A stretch of 45,104 bases of DNA, taken from contig JAFRYA010000032.1 in assembly GCA_017441295.1 (NCBI GenBank), forward strand, positions 1 through 45,104. The letters run 5' to 3'. The notes under the pieces were generated by a model. That model did no database searches. It was not told the origin of the DNA and saw only the letters and a list, made by a program, of their open reading frames with translations. This document shows positions 8,098 through 14,280 of the stretch, one piece after another; the first letter of the stretch is position 1, and every line of letters starts with the position of its first letter. The translations under genes were made by a program, and so were the position numbers. This stretch comes from Lachnospiraceae bacterium (GTDB lineage: Bacteria; Bacillota; Clostridia; Lachnospirales; Lachnospiraceae).

Positions 8098-9282
8098 TTA
8101 TCTCTTAACAATAAGAGCCTGTCCCTGGCCACCGCCGATGCAAAGAGTAGCAAGACCATACTTGGAATCTCTCTTCTGCATTTCGTAAAGCAGTGTAACG
8201 AGGATACGAGCGCCTGAAGCTCCGATAGGATGTCCAAGAGCGATTGCACCACCGTTAACGTTAACTTTTTCCATATCGAACTCAAGGTCATGAGCTACTG
8301 CTAATGACTGAGCTGCGAATGCTTCGTTAGCCTCAACAAGGTCCATATCCTTAATTGTTAAACCAGCTTTTGCAAGAGCCTTGCGTGATGCTGGGATAGG
8401 GCCTGTGCCCATGATCTTAGGATCAACACCGCCTGTAGCGTATGAAACGATAGTAGCGAGTGGCTTGATTCCGAGCTCATCAGCTTTTTCTTTGCTCATA
8501 ACAACGAGTGCTGCCGCACTGTCGTTGATACCTGAAGCGTTACCAGCTGTTACTGTGCCGCCGTCTTTCTTGAAAGCAGGTTTAAGCTTTGCAAGAGCTT
8601 CGATTGTAGCACCGAAACGTGGGAATTCATCTGTATCGAAAGCAATAGGATCGCCCTTCTTCTGTGGGATCATTACAGGAACGATTTCCTCTTTGAACTT
8701 GCCAGCCTTGATAGCTGCTTCAGCTTTGTGCTGTGAAGCAAGTGCGAATTCATCCTGCATTTCTCTTGTAATGCCCCACTGCTCAGCTACGTTCTCAGCT
8801 GTGATGCCCATGTGGTAATTGTTGAATGCGTCCCAAAGACCATCGTTAACCATAACGTCAACCATGTTTGTGTTGAACATACGAGCGCCCCAACGAGCTG
8901 CTGGCATAGCGTATGGTGCGAGTGACATGTTTTCCATACCACCTGCTACAACGATCTCAGCGTCGCCTGCCTGGATAAGACCAGCTGCCAGAGCAACTGA
9001 CTTAAGACCAGAACCGCAAACGATATTTACTGTGAATGCTGCACTTGTCTCAGGAAGACCAGCCTTTAATGCTGCCTGACGAGCTGGGTTCTGTCCAAGA
9101 CCTGCCTGAAGAACGTTACCGAAAATAACTTCATCAACCTGCTCTGGTTTAAGGCCTGCACGGTTAACTGCTTCCTTGATAACTACTGCACCAAGCTCTA
9201 CTGCCGGTGTGTTCTTGAGTGTTCCGCCAAAGCTACCGATAGCTGTACGGCAAGCGCTGGCGATTACGATTTCTTTTGCCAT
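8098..9282 (-). CDS. Acetyl-CoA C-acetyltransferase (thiolase)
   Basis: The 394 residues cover a complete biosynthetic/degradative thiolase. The acylated cysteine is C89 in [17 protein letters not shown], the [11 protein letters not shown] histidine motif and the second active-site cysteine in CIGGGQGQA are intact. The family interconverts two acetyl-CoA with acetoacetyl-CoA. In this operon it could also cleave 3,5-dioxohexanoyl-CoA to acetoacetyl-CoA and acetyl-CoA. AGGAGG precedes the ATG by about nine bases. The symbol could be thlA or atoB; sequence alone does not decide. Confidence 0.96.
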   Translation of the reverse strand: MAKEIVIASACRTAIGSFGGTLKNTPAVELGAVVIKEAVNRAGLKPEQVDEVIFGNVLQAGLGQNPARQAALKAGLPETSAAFTVNIVCGSGLKSVALAAGLIQAGDAEIVVAGGMENMSLAPYAMPAARWGARMFNTNMVDVMVNDGLWDAFNNYHMGITAENVAEQWGITREMQDEFALASQHKAEAAIKAGKFKEEIVPVMIPQKKGDPIAFDTDEFPRFGATIEALAKLKPAFKKDGGTVTAGNASGINDSAAALVVMSKEKADELGIKPLATIVSYATGGVDPKIMGTGPIPASRKALAKAGLTIKDMDLVEANEAFAAQSLAVAHDLEFDMEKVNVNGGAIALGHPIGASGARILVTLLYEMQKRDSKYGLATLCIGGGQGQALIVKR

Positions 9283-9352
9283 TATAAAATTCCTCCTAGT
9301 AGCATTTAGATGATTTAATCTCGAGTTTTAAATCATTATGCGTTATTTTTGC

Positions 9353-9380
9353 GGGCACCGGGAGGACATCCCGGTGCCCT
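9353..9380 (-). promoter_or_regulatory. Intercistronic hairpin between cyclase-family hydrolase and thiolase
   Basis: GGGCACCGGGA and TCCCGGTGCCC form an 11-bp GC-rich stem with a 5-nt loop right after the hydrolase stop codon. On the coding strand it is followed by CGCAAAAAT, not by T. A second inverted repeat, GATTTAA/TTAAATC around CTCGAG (about 9311-9333), lies nearer the thiolase start. Confidence 0.6.
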
Positions 9381-9394
9381 AAAGTTTAGATTAA

Positions 9395-10393
9395 TTATTT
9401 AATATACTCGTAAGTATATTTGTTCTTTAAGAACAGATCTCTGTCCTCTGCGCCTGTTCCAGCGTATTTGTATGTTCTGTCAGGAACATCGTTAAGATCG
9501 TCTTCGTCAATGTAAGCAACGCAACGAGCCATAGAGCCGTCACCCATGTACCAACGAAGTGGGAAGCAGTAGAACTGGAATTTCTTGTTGGATACCTTAT
9601 CAAGGTCGCCGCCAAGGTTCTCAACGCCTACGATGCCATGGCCGAGCATTGTCTTGTGGCATGGCTCCCATGTTCCCCAGCATCCGATAGCTTCGAGCTC
9701 ACCGAACTTCTTGTCGTAAGCTTCCTGGCCGTGGATTCTGATGTACTCATATTTGTCGAATTCAGCGTAAGCTTCCTCACCGAATTTCTTCTTGAATTCT
9801 TCGGTGATTGGATAGCCGGTAGCGCCCAGAAGGTTCATTCTGGTCATACCATTGTTACCCATAGCTGTGTGAAGAGGATGATCAAGTGCCTGCATATCCA
9901 TAGCAACACATTTAACCTTCTTCTCTACGAACCACTTACCAGCGTCAACGCCGGTACCGCATGAATAATGATAGTATTCCTTAGTATCATCGAACAGACG
10001 ATGCATACCTGTGTTAAGGCAAAGAACCATTCCTTCAAGTTCGCCTGAATTTGGATCAATACCTGCACGACGGCAAGCGTCTTCCAGATGCTCTGGAAGG
10101 ATCAGCTGCCAACGATCAACATGGATCTCAAGGCATACTGCTGGGCCTGTGTAAGCGTCGATTGGCATTTCATGAGTATAACGAGCTCTCTTGCCGTCAA
10201 ACTCTTTCTCCATTACGTGACGAGGAGCGTCGCAGTGAGTACCTGTATGCATTGTGCATCCAACATACTGTGTTAAAACGCCACCCTTAGCCATTGAATG
10301 CTTTGAGTCGATGATTGGCTTGTCGAAATATGGCCAACGTGGAATCTCAGCGCCAAAAGGATGAGTTAAATCAACATAAACTTTCTTTCCCAT
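9395..10393 (-). CDS. Cyclase-family metal hydrolase, candidate dihydrophloroglucinol cyclohydrolase
   Basis: The protein belongs to the cyclase family (PF04199; kynurenine formamidase and isatin hydrolase relatives). The metal-binding motif HTGTHCDAPRH is at 49-59, and an N-terminal VDLTHPF segment is typical of the family. At 332 residues it is longer than kynurenine formamidases (about 210), with an extended C-terminal half. Family members hydrolyse cyclic or amide C-N or C-C bonds using Mn or Zn. Lying between a short-chain dehydrogenase/3-hydroxyacid dehydrogenase pair and thiolase/CoA-transferase genes, it fits the ring-opening enzyme of phloroglucinol breakdown (dihydrophloroglucinol to 3-hydroxy-5-oxohexanoate). 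The family call is firm; the substrate is inference. GGAGG precedes the ATG. Confidence 0.82.
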   Translation of the reverse strand: MGKKVYVDLTHPFGAEIPRWPYFDKPIIDSKHSMAKGGVLTQYVGCTMHTGTHCDAPRHVMEKEFDGKRARYTHEMPIDAYTGPAVCLEIHVDRWQLILPEHLEDACRRAGIDPNSGELEGMVLCLNTGMHRLFDDTKEYYHYSCGTGVDAGKWFVEKKVKCVAMDMQALDHPLHTAMGNNGMTRMNLLGATGYPITEEFKKKFGEEAYAEFDKYEYIRIHGQEAYDKKFGELEAIGCWGTWEPCHKTMLGHGIVGVENLGGDLDKVSNKKFQFYCFPLRWYMGDGSMARCVAYIDEDDLNDVPDRTYKYAGTGAEDRDLFLKNKYTYEYIK

Positions 10394-10412
10394 TATTAAA
10401 CCTCCAAAAATA

Positions 10413-10432
10413 AAATAATAACGTTATTATTT
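10413..10432. promoter_or_regulatory. 20-bp perfect AT-rich palindrome
   Basis: A perfect palindrome centred on AACGTT, with arms of alternating AATAAT type, lies 20 bases upstream of the hydrolase start, beside its ribosome site. Related 14-bp palindromes occur in the leaders of the two upstream genes, so it may be a shared operator. Confidence 0.45.
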
Positions 10433-10436
10433 CAAT

Positions 10437-10470
10437 CCCGGCGGTCCGGTTAGGGGTTCGGACCGCCCGG
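10437..10470 (-). promoter_or_regulatory. Intercistronic GC-rich hairpin
   Basis: CGGCGGTCCG and CGGACCGCC-type arms form a stem of at least nine pairs with a loop of about ten bases (GTTAGGGGTT). It lies just past the stop of the 3-hydroxyacid dehydrogenase. On the coding strand no T-run follows. Confidence 0.6.
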
Positions 10471-10482
10471 AAAAAAATCAAA

Positions 10483-11412
10483 TTATTTACCATATACCAT
10501 CTTAATGAGGTATTCATTAAGATCTGTTTTGCACTTTGCGATAGACTCTTCATCCCATTTCAGGAAGCCTTCGCCTGATGAGAATCCCATCTTGCCCTCG
10601 TCAAGCATCTTCTGAAGCAGTGGTGATGGCTCATGATTGTCAGCCAGATACTTAAGAACATATGAATGAATGTTGTAAGTAAGCTGTGTGCCAACCATAT
10701 CTGAGTTCTCGATAGGAGCCAGCTGTGGCAGTCTTAAACCGAAGCTGTATTTAACAGCGTCGTCAACTGTCTTAGGATCAGCGATGCCCTGCTCTACGAT
10801 TGAGATAGCCTCTCTCCAAAGAGCATGCTGCATTCTGTTAGCTACGAAGCCAGGAACGTCCTTCTTGCAGTAGATAGGCTTCTTGCCTGCTCTGGTAAGA
10901 GCGTCAATAGTAGCCTGCATAACTTCCTCTGTAGTATCAGCTGTCTTAACAACCTCAACCAGCGGAATAAGATGACCCGGATTCCAGAAATGTGTTCCAA
11001 CAACACGCTCTTTATGAACGCACTTGGAAGCGATTTCTGTCGGGCTCATAACTGAAGTATTGGTAGCGAAGATGCAGTCATCACGGCAGATGCCTTCGAG
11101 TTCTGCAAAGAGATCCTGCTTGGTCTCCATAACTTCTGCTACACATTCGATAATAAGATCAGCCTCTTTGAATTCCTGTCCCTTGTCAGGGAATACGAAT
11201 GAAATTCTGTCAAGTCTCTCAGCGATCTCAGCATCAGTAACGATGCCTTTGTCACGAAGCTGCTCAAGGTTAGCCTTGATAACTTCCTTGCATGGTTTCT
11301 CTCTTCTGTTCCAAACAGTTACTTTGAAATCAGGGCAGCTTGAGAAAGCCAGTGCGATCATGTTACCCATCATACCTGCGCCGCAGATAAGAACATTTTT
11401 AACTTTTTCCAT
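10483..11412 (-). CDS. 3-hydroxyacyl-CoA dehydrogenase family protein, candidate 3-hydroxy-5-oxohexanoate dehydrogenase
   Basis: The 309-residue protein has the NAD-binding GAGMMG motif (11-16), the catalytic His in HFWNPGHLIPLVEVV (H141), the CKKDVPGFVANRM segment and the helical C-terminal dimerisation domain. The HLIPLVEVV variant of the active-site loop recalls members that oxidise free hydroxy acids (carnitine and L-gulonate dehydrogenases) rather than acyl-CoA. That fits oxidation of free 3-hydroxy-5-oxohexanoate to 3,5-dioxohexanoate. Ordinary 3-hydroxybutyryl-CoA dehydrogenase remains possible. I use the ATG at 11412, with TAGGAG upstream. A longer frame reaches 11481 through repeat-like DNA and has no family match there. 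Confidence 0.85.
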   Translation of the reverse strand: MEKVKNVLICGAGMMGNMIALAFSSCPDFKVTVWNRREKPCKEVIKANLEQLRDKGIVTDAEIAERLDRISFVFPDKGQEFKEADLIIECVAEVMETKQDLFAELEGICRDDCIFATNTSVMSPTEIASKCVHKERVVGTHFWNPGHLIPLVEVVKTADTTEEVMQATIDALTRAGKKPIYCKKDVPGFVANRMQHALWREAISIVEQGIADPKTVDDAVKYSFGLRLPQLAPIENSDMVGTQLTYNIHSYVLKYLADNHEPSPLLQKMLDEGKMGFSSGEGFLKWDEESIAKCKTDLNEYLIKMVYGK

Positions 11413-11435
11413 GAATATAATTCTCCTAAAAAATA

Positions 11436-11449
11436 TAGTAACAATACTA
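11436..11449. promoter_or_regulatory. AT-rich inverted repeat before the dehydrogenase
   Basis: TAGTA and TACTA arms around ACAA form a 14-bp imperfect palindrome 24 bases upstream of the start codon. It aligns with the palindrome before the hydrolase gene and with TAAGTAATATTATT at 12504-12517 before the short-chain dehydrogenase. Confidence 0.35.
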
Positions 11450-11454
11450 ATAGA

Positions 11455-11582
11455 CCGCTCTCGCGCTCCTACCTCCAGCATCCCATTATATGGTTTGCTG
11501 ACGGACCGCTTCGCGCGTCCCGCGCTCTCGCGCTCCTACCTCCACTCCGCACTTTCGGGACTGCGTCCCTTCGTGCTCCGTG
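11455..11582. repeat. GC-rich intergenic element with a 22-bp direct repeat
   Basis: Two identical 22-bp copies (11456-11477 and 11523-11544, core CTCTCGCGCTCCTACCTCCA) lie 67 bases apart. Further short GC-rich inverted segments surround them (for example CGCTTCGCGCG and CTTTCGGGACTGCGTCC). The stretch is clearly richer in GC than its neighbours and interrupts an otherwise compact operon. I see no transposase, no open frame with family similarity and no clear target duplication. It resembles an inserted small non-coding repeat. Confidence 0.6.
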
Positions 11583-11598
11583 GAAGCTATTCGTCAAG

Positions 11599-11637
11599 AG
11601 AGATCAGCTTACCAAGCAAGCTTGTAAGCTGATCTCT
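11599..11637. promoter_or_regulatory. 14-bp perfect hairpin after the short-chain dehydrogenase
   Basis: 11599-11612 pairs perfectly with 11624-11637 around an 11-nt loop, ten bases past the stop of the dehydrogenase gene. A T-run follows only when read on the plus strand, where no gene ends. On the coding strand it lacks a U-tract, like the other intercistronic hairpins of this cluster. Confidence 0.6.
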
Positions 11638-11646
11638 TTTTCCTCA

Positions 11647-12468
11647 TTAGCAAACCAGGTATCCACCTGAGCAGTCGCAAGCAGCGCCTGTGATGAAGTT
11701 AGAAGCATTTGATGATAAGAAGATGATGTATCCTACGAAATCATCCGGCTCAGCAAGACGGCCGATAGGCTCTCTCTTCAGGAAGTTCTGATATGCAGCT
11801 GATTCTGGATCGAACATCCACTCAGTTAACTCTGAACGGAATACTGTCGGGCAGATAGCGTTAATGTTGATACCATATTTAGCAGAAAGGTCACATGCTG
11901 CTGATGCGATCATCATGTCTGCGCCACCCTTTGATGTGCAGTATCCAGTGTAACCAGCCATACCTCTCTTTGAACGCTGTGATGTAACAACAACGATCTT
12001 GCCGCCCTGGCCTGAAGCAACTTTCTCTGCTCCGCCGAGCTGAGCAACCATCTGCTCAGAAACTTTCTTAAGAACGATGTAAACGCTCTTGCAGTCAGCA
12101 TCCATAATGTACTGCCAATCAGCTACGCTCTGCTCTAAGATGTTGCAAGGTTTGTTGAATCCGTGAGCGATGAATAAAATGTCAACGCGGCCATATTTCT
12201 CAACAGCTGCCTTAACCAGTGCGTCAACGTCTTCTTCCTTAGCAGGATCTGCTGCGAAGAATGCGCAGTCGATGCCTTCTGCCTGGAACTCATCAACAAG
12301 CTCCTGAAGCTTATTAGCATTACGTCCTGTCAGGAAAACCTTAGCTCCGGCATAGCCGTAAGCCTTAGCTGCTACTCTGCCGAGTGCGCCGGTAGCGCCT
12401 GTAACGAGAGCAACTTTGCCTTCAACTGAATACATTGTGTTCACAAAATTCTTGTCAACTTTTACCAT
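11647..12468 (-). CDS. Short-chain dehydrogenase/reductase, candidate phloroglucinol reductase
   Basis: The 273 residues form a classical SDR: cofactor motif TGATGALG (23-30), IAHG in place of NAG (100-103), catalytic S163, Y176 and K180 (YCTSK), and a C-terminal [10 protein letters not shown] strand. SDRs reduce carbonyls or activated double bonds with NAD(P)H. NADPH-dependent phloroglucinol reductase, which dearomatises phloroglucinol to dihydrophloroglucinol, belongs to this superfamily, and the downstream genes are those expected to follow it. The substrate is therefore inferred from context, not from a diagnostic residue. GAGGAGG precedes the ATG. The gene is first in its operon, behind a good promoter at 12568-12596. 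Confidence 0.82.
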   Translation of the reverse strand: MVKVDKNFVNTMYSVEGKVALVTGATGALGRVAAKAYGYAGAKVFLTGRNANKLQELVDEFQAEGIDCAFFAADPAKEEDVDALVKAAVEKYGRVDILFIAHGFNKPCNILEQSVADWQYIMDADCKSVYIVLKKVSEQMVAQLGGAEKVASGQGGKIVVVTSQRSKRGMAGYTGYCTSKGGADMMIASAACDLSAKYGININAICPTVFRSELTEWMFDPESAAYQNFLKREPIGRLAEPDDFVGYIIFLSSNASNFITGAACDCSGGYLVC

Positions 12469-12503
12469 GGTAAATCCTCCTCAAAATTCTTATCCTAACC
12501 GAA

Positions 12504-12552
12504 TAAGTAATATTATTTACACTTCTTGGGCGCATCAAAAAAATCAGCGCCC
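12504..12552 (-). promoter_or_regulatory. Leader elements upstream of the SDR gene
   Basis: The predicted 5' leader holds a 6-bp GC stem (12528-12533 with 12547-12552, 13-nt A-rich loop) and, closer to the gene, the AT-rich sequence TAAGTAATATTATT (12504-12517) that aligns with palindromes before the next two genes. These are candidate control sites; no known riboswitch class is recognised. Confidence 0.4.
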
Positions 12553-12567
12553 TAATCCGCTGCTTAA

Positions 12568-12596
12568 ATAATACTATTTTCACCTGTAAAAATCAA
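12568..12596 (-). promoter_or_regulatory. Promoter of the SDR-led operon
   Basis: On the minus strand TTGATT (12591-12596), a 17-base spacer and TATTAT (12568-12573) form a good sigmaA promoter about 100 bases before the SDR gene. It would drive the cluster down to the terminator at about 6600. Confidence 0.8.
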
Positions 12597-12670
12597 CACA
12601 GTGAACAGCCGTAATACAATTTTTATTTGTATTTTTTGAGTGCAATTAACAAATTAAAAGTAAATTTAAA

Positions 12671-12713
12671 CAAAAAAAGAGGCTGCCAACATAAGAATAT
12701 TTGGCAACCTCTC
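12671..12713 (-). terminator. Terminator of the MTHFR operon
   Basis: AGAGG/CCTCT and TGCCAA/TTGGCA arms with one mismatch form an 11-bp stem. On the minus strand it is followed directly by seven T. Confidence 0.9.
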
Positions 12714-12742
12714 AATTTCGTTATTTTTTTCCGGATAATATT

Positions 12743-13621
12743 TTACAGTCCGGCCTGCTCCAAGAGTGATGGAATCTTGGATTCCCAGCCAAGTGTCATG
12801 ATATGAACACCCTGACAGTAATCCTTGCACTCACGGATGATGCGTGCAGCGATTTCAGTACCGGTAATGCCGGCCTTTGTCCTCTCCTTGTCTGCCTTCA
12901 GCTCATCAATGATCGAAGCCGGAATGGAAATACCTGCAACATTATTGTTCATATAGTTGCACATGCCGGCATTCTTCGGAACAATGATTCCGAGCTGGAT
13001 AGGAACGCCGAATTCCTTGGCTCTCTCGTAGAATTTGATATACTTCTCAGAATCAAAGATAGCCTGTGTCTGGAAGAACTGCGCGCCCGCTTTGATCTCG
13101 CGCTCCATCTTAACGAGCTGTGCGTCCAGTGAATCGCTGCAAGGTGATACAACTGCGCCCTTAGCAAATGTAGGAGGCTCGCCGATCAGGTCCTGTCCGC
13201 CGAGGTCCTTGCCCTGCTCCAGAAGACCCATCGTATACAGAAGAGATACGGAATCCAGGTCAAATACAGGTTTTGCTCCCGGATGGTCACCCAGTTTGGT
13301 ATAGTCGCCGGTCAGTGCCAGAACATTATCAATGCCCAGCATCGCAGCGCTCAGCAGGTCAGACTCCAGCGCGATACGGTTCCTGTCACGGCAGGTCAGC
13401 TGGAAGATCGGATTAAATCCGTTGTCCTTCAGCACCTTGCACATTGCAAGGGATCCGAGGCGCATAACGGAAGACTGGTTATCAGTTACATTTATAGCAT
13501 CAACATTTGAGAGATATTTCTTTGCCTCTTCGATCAGCTCCTCAACATGGATTCCTTTAGGAGGACCTACTTCAGCAGAAACAACAAATTTACCTTCTTT
13601 GAATAACTCTGTTACTTTCAT
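12743..13621 (-). CDS. metF: Methylenetetrahydrofolate reductase, MetF subunit
   Basis: A 292-residue TIM-barrel flavoprotein of the MTHFR family, reducing methylene-THF to methyl-THF in the methyl branch of the Wood-Ljungdahl pathway or for methionine. Recognisable segments are FVVSAEVGPPKG near the N-terminus, NVTDNQ, and LALTGDY at the folate/FAD site. It is followed on the transcript by nothing but the terminator, and preceded by metV and a metV-rnfC fusion. That set matches the MetF-MetV-RnfC2 enzyme of Acetobacterium woodii rather than the NADH-linked E. coli type. GGAGCGG lies before the ATG. Confidence 0.95.
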   Translation of the reverse strand: MKVTELFKEGKFVVSAEVGPPKGIHVEELIEEAKKYLSNVDAINVTDNQSSVMRLGSLAMCKVLKDNGFNPIFQLTCRDRNRIALESDLLSAAMLGIDNVLALTGDYTKLGDHPGAKPVFDLDSVSLLYTMGLLEQGKDLGGQDLIGEPPTFAKGAVVSPCSDSLDAQLVKMEREIKAGAQFFQTQAIFDSEKYIKFYERAKEFGVPIQLGIIVPKNAGMCNYMNNNVAGISIPASIIDELKADKERTKAGITGTEIAARIIRECKDYCQGVHIMTLGWESKIPSLLEQAGL

Positions 13622-13640
13622 TATTTACCGCTCCTTCTAT

Positions 13641-14279
13641 CTATTCTGTTTCTTTACATTCTTTGGTTGCGTCATCTGTGGAATAATCACGGATCTGTAC
13701 CGGTAGATTCTTCAGAACATCAATACGGCAGAGTGCCGTAAGGCGCTTCTGAATGCGCTCCCATCCGCATTCCATTTCCGGATCAACTTCGCACATGCCA
13801 TTCTTGGCACCGCCGCACTGTCCGTTTACAAGGCCCTTGGAGCAGGCTGTAAGAGGACAGATGCCTCCGGTTCCGTTCAGAAAGCACATGCCGCACTGGT
13901 CGCAGTCGAACAGCTGCGGTGTTACGCCCTGATAGCCCGGCAGACGGTAGGTATCGCATGCTGCATAAACCTTCTTGTCCGCGAACAGATCAGAAACTGT
14001 CTGAACGCCAACGCCGCAGGCAAATACCAGAATGATATCCGCGGCATCTATCTCAGCCTTGAAATTGTCTGTATGCAGCTTCAGATTGTCCGGATTGCAG
14101 ATGTAATCCATGGTCAGCGTGCCGGTTACTCTGCCGGCGTCTGCCATTTCCTTCTGGAGGCTGATTGCTTCCTGCTCAGGGAAGTGTACTTCCTTGCAGC
14201 CAAAGCAGTTGATAATAAACGCCTTTCCATTTACTAAAGCGTCAATGGATTCTTTAGCTTTTAATTGAGTTATCAGCAT
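13641..14279 (-). CDS. metV: MetV-like subunit of methylenetetrahydrofolate reductase
   Basis: The 212-residue protein belongs to the MetV / MTHFR C-terminal domain family, which pairs with short MetF proteins and carries Cys ligands for Fe-S or Zn. Visible are CFGCKE near residue 25, then DCDQCGMCFLNGTGGICPLTACSKGL and NGQCGGAKNGMCEVDPEMEC in the second half. It starts one base after the preceding gene's stop, with GGGGTG upstream, so expression is coupled. A close paralog of this domain forms the N-terminus of the upstream gene. Confidence 0.9.
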   Translation of the reverse strand: MLITQLKAKESIDALVNGKAFIINCFGCKEVHFPEQEAISLQKEMADAGRVTGTLTMDYICNPDNLKLHTDNFKAEIDAADIILVFACGVGVQTVSDLFADKKVYAACDTYRLPGYQGVTPQLFDCDQCGMCFLNGTGGICPLTACSKGLVNGQCGGAKNGMCEVDPEMECGWERIQKRLTALCRIDVLKNLPVQIRDYSTDDATKECKETE

Positions 14280-14280
14280 A

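Noticed and set aside
9395..10393. Kynurenine formamidase
   Set aside because: The metal motif is shared, but the protein is over 100 residues longer and no tryptophan catabolism gene is nearby.
11413..11481. N-terminal extension of the 3-hydroxyacid dehydrogenase to 11481
   Set aside because: The extra 23 codons run through the GC-rich repeat, match no family sequence and lack a ribosome site. TAGGAG supports the ATG at 11412.
11456..11544. CRISPR-like repeat-spacer unit
   Set aside because: There are only two copies, with no further units and no cas genes.
11599..11637. Intrinsic terminator for the SDR gene
   Set aside because: The T-run is on the plus-strand side only. On the coding strand the stem is not followed by T, so I list it as an intercistronic hairpin.
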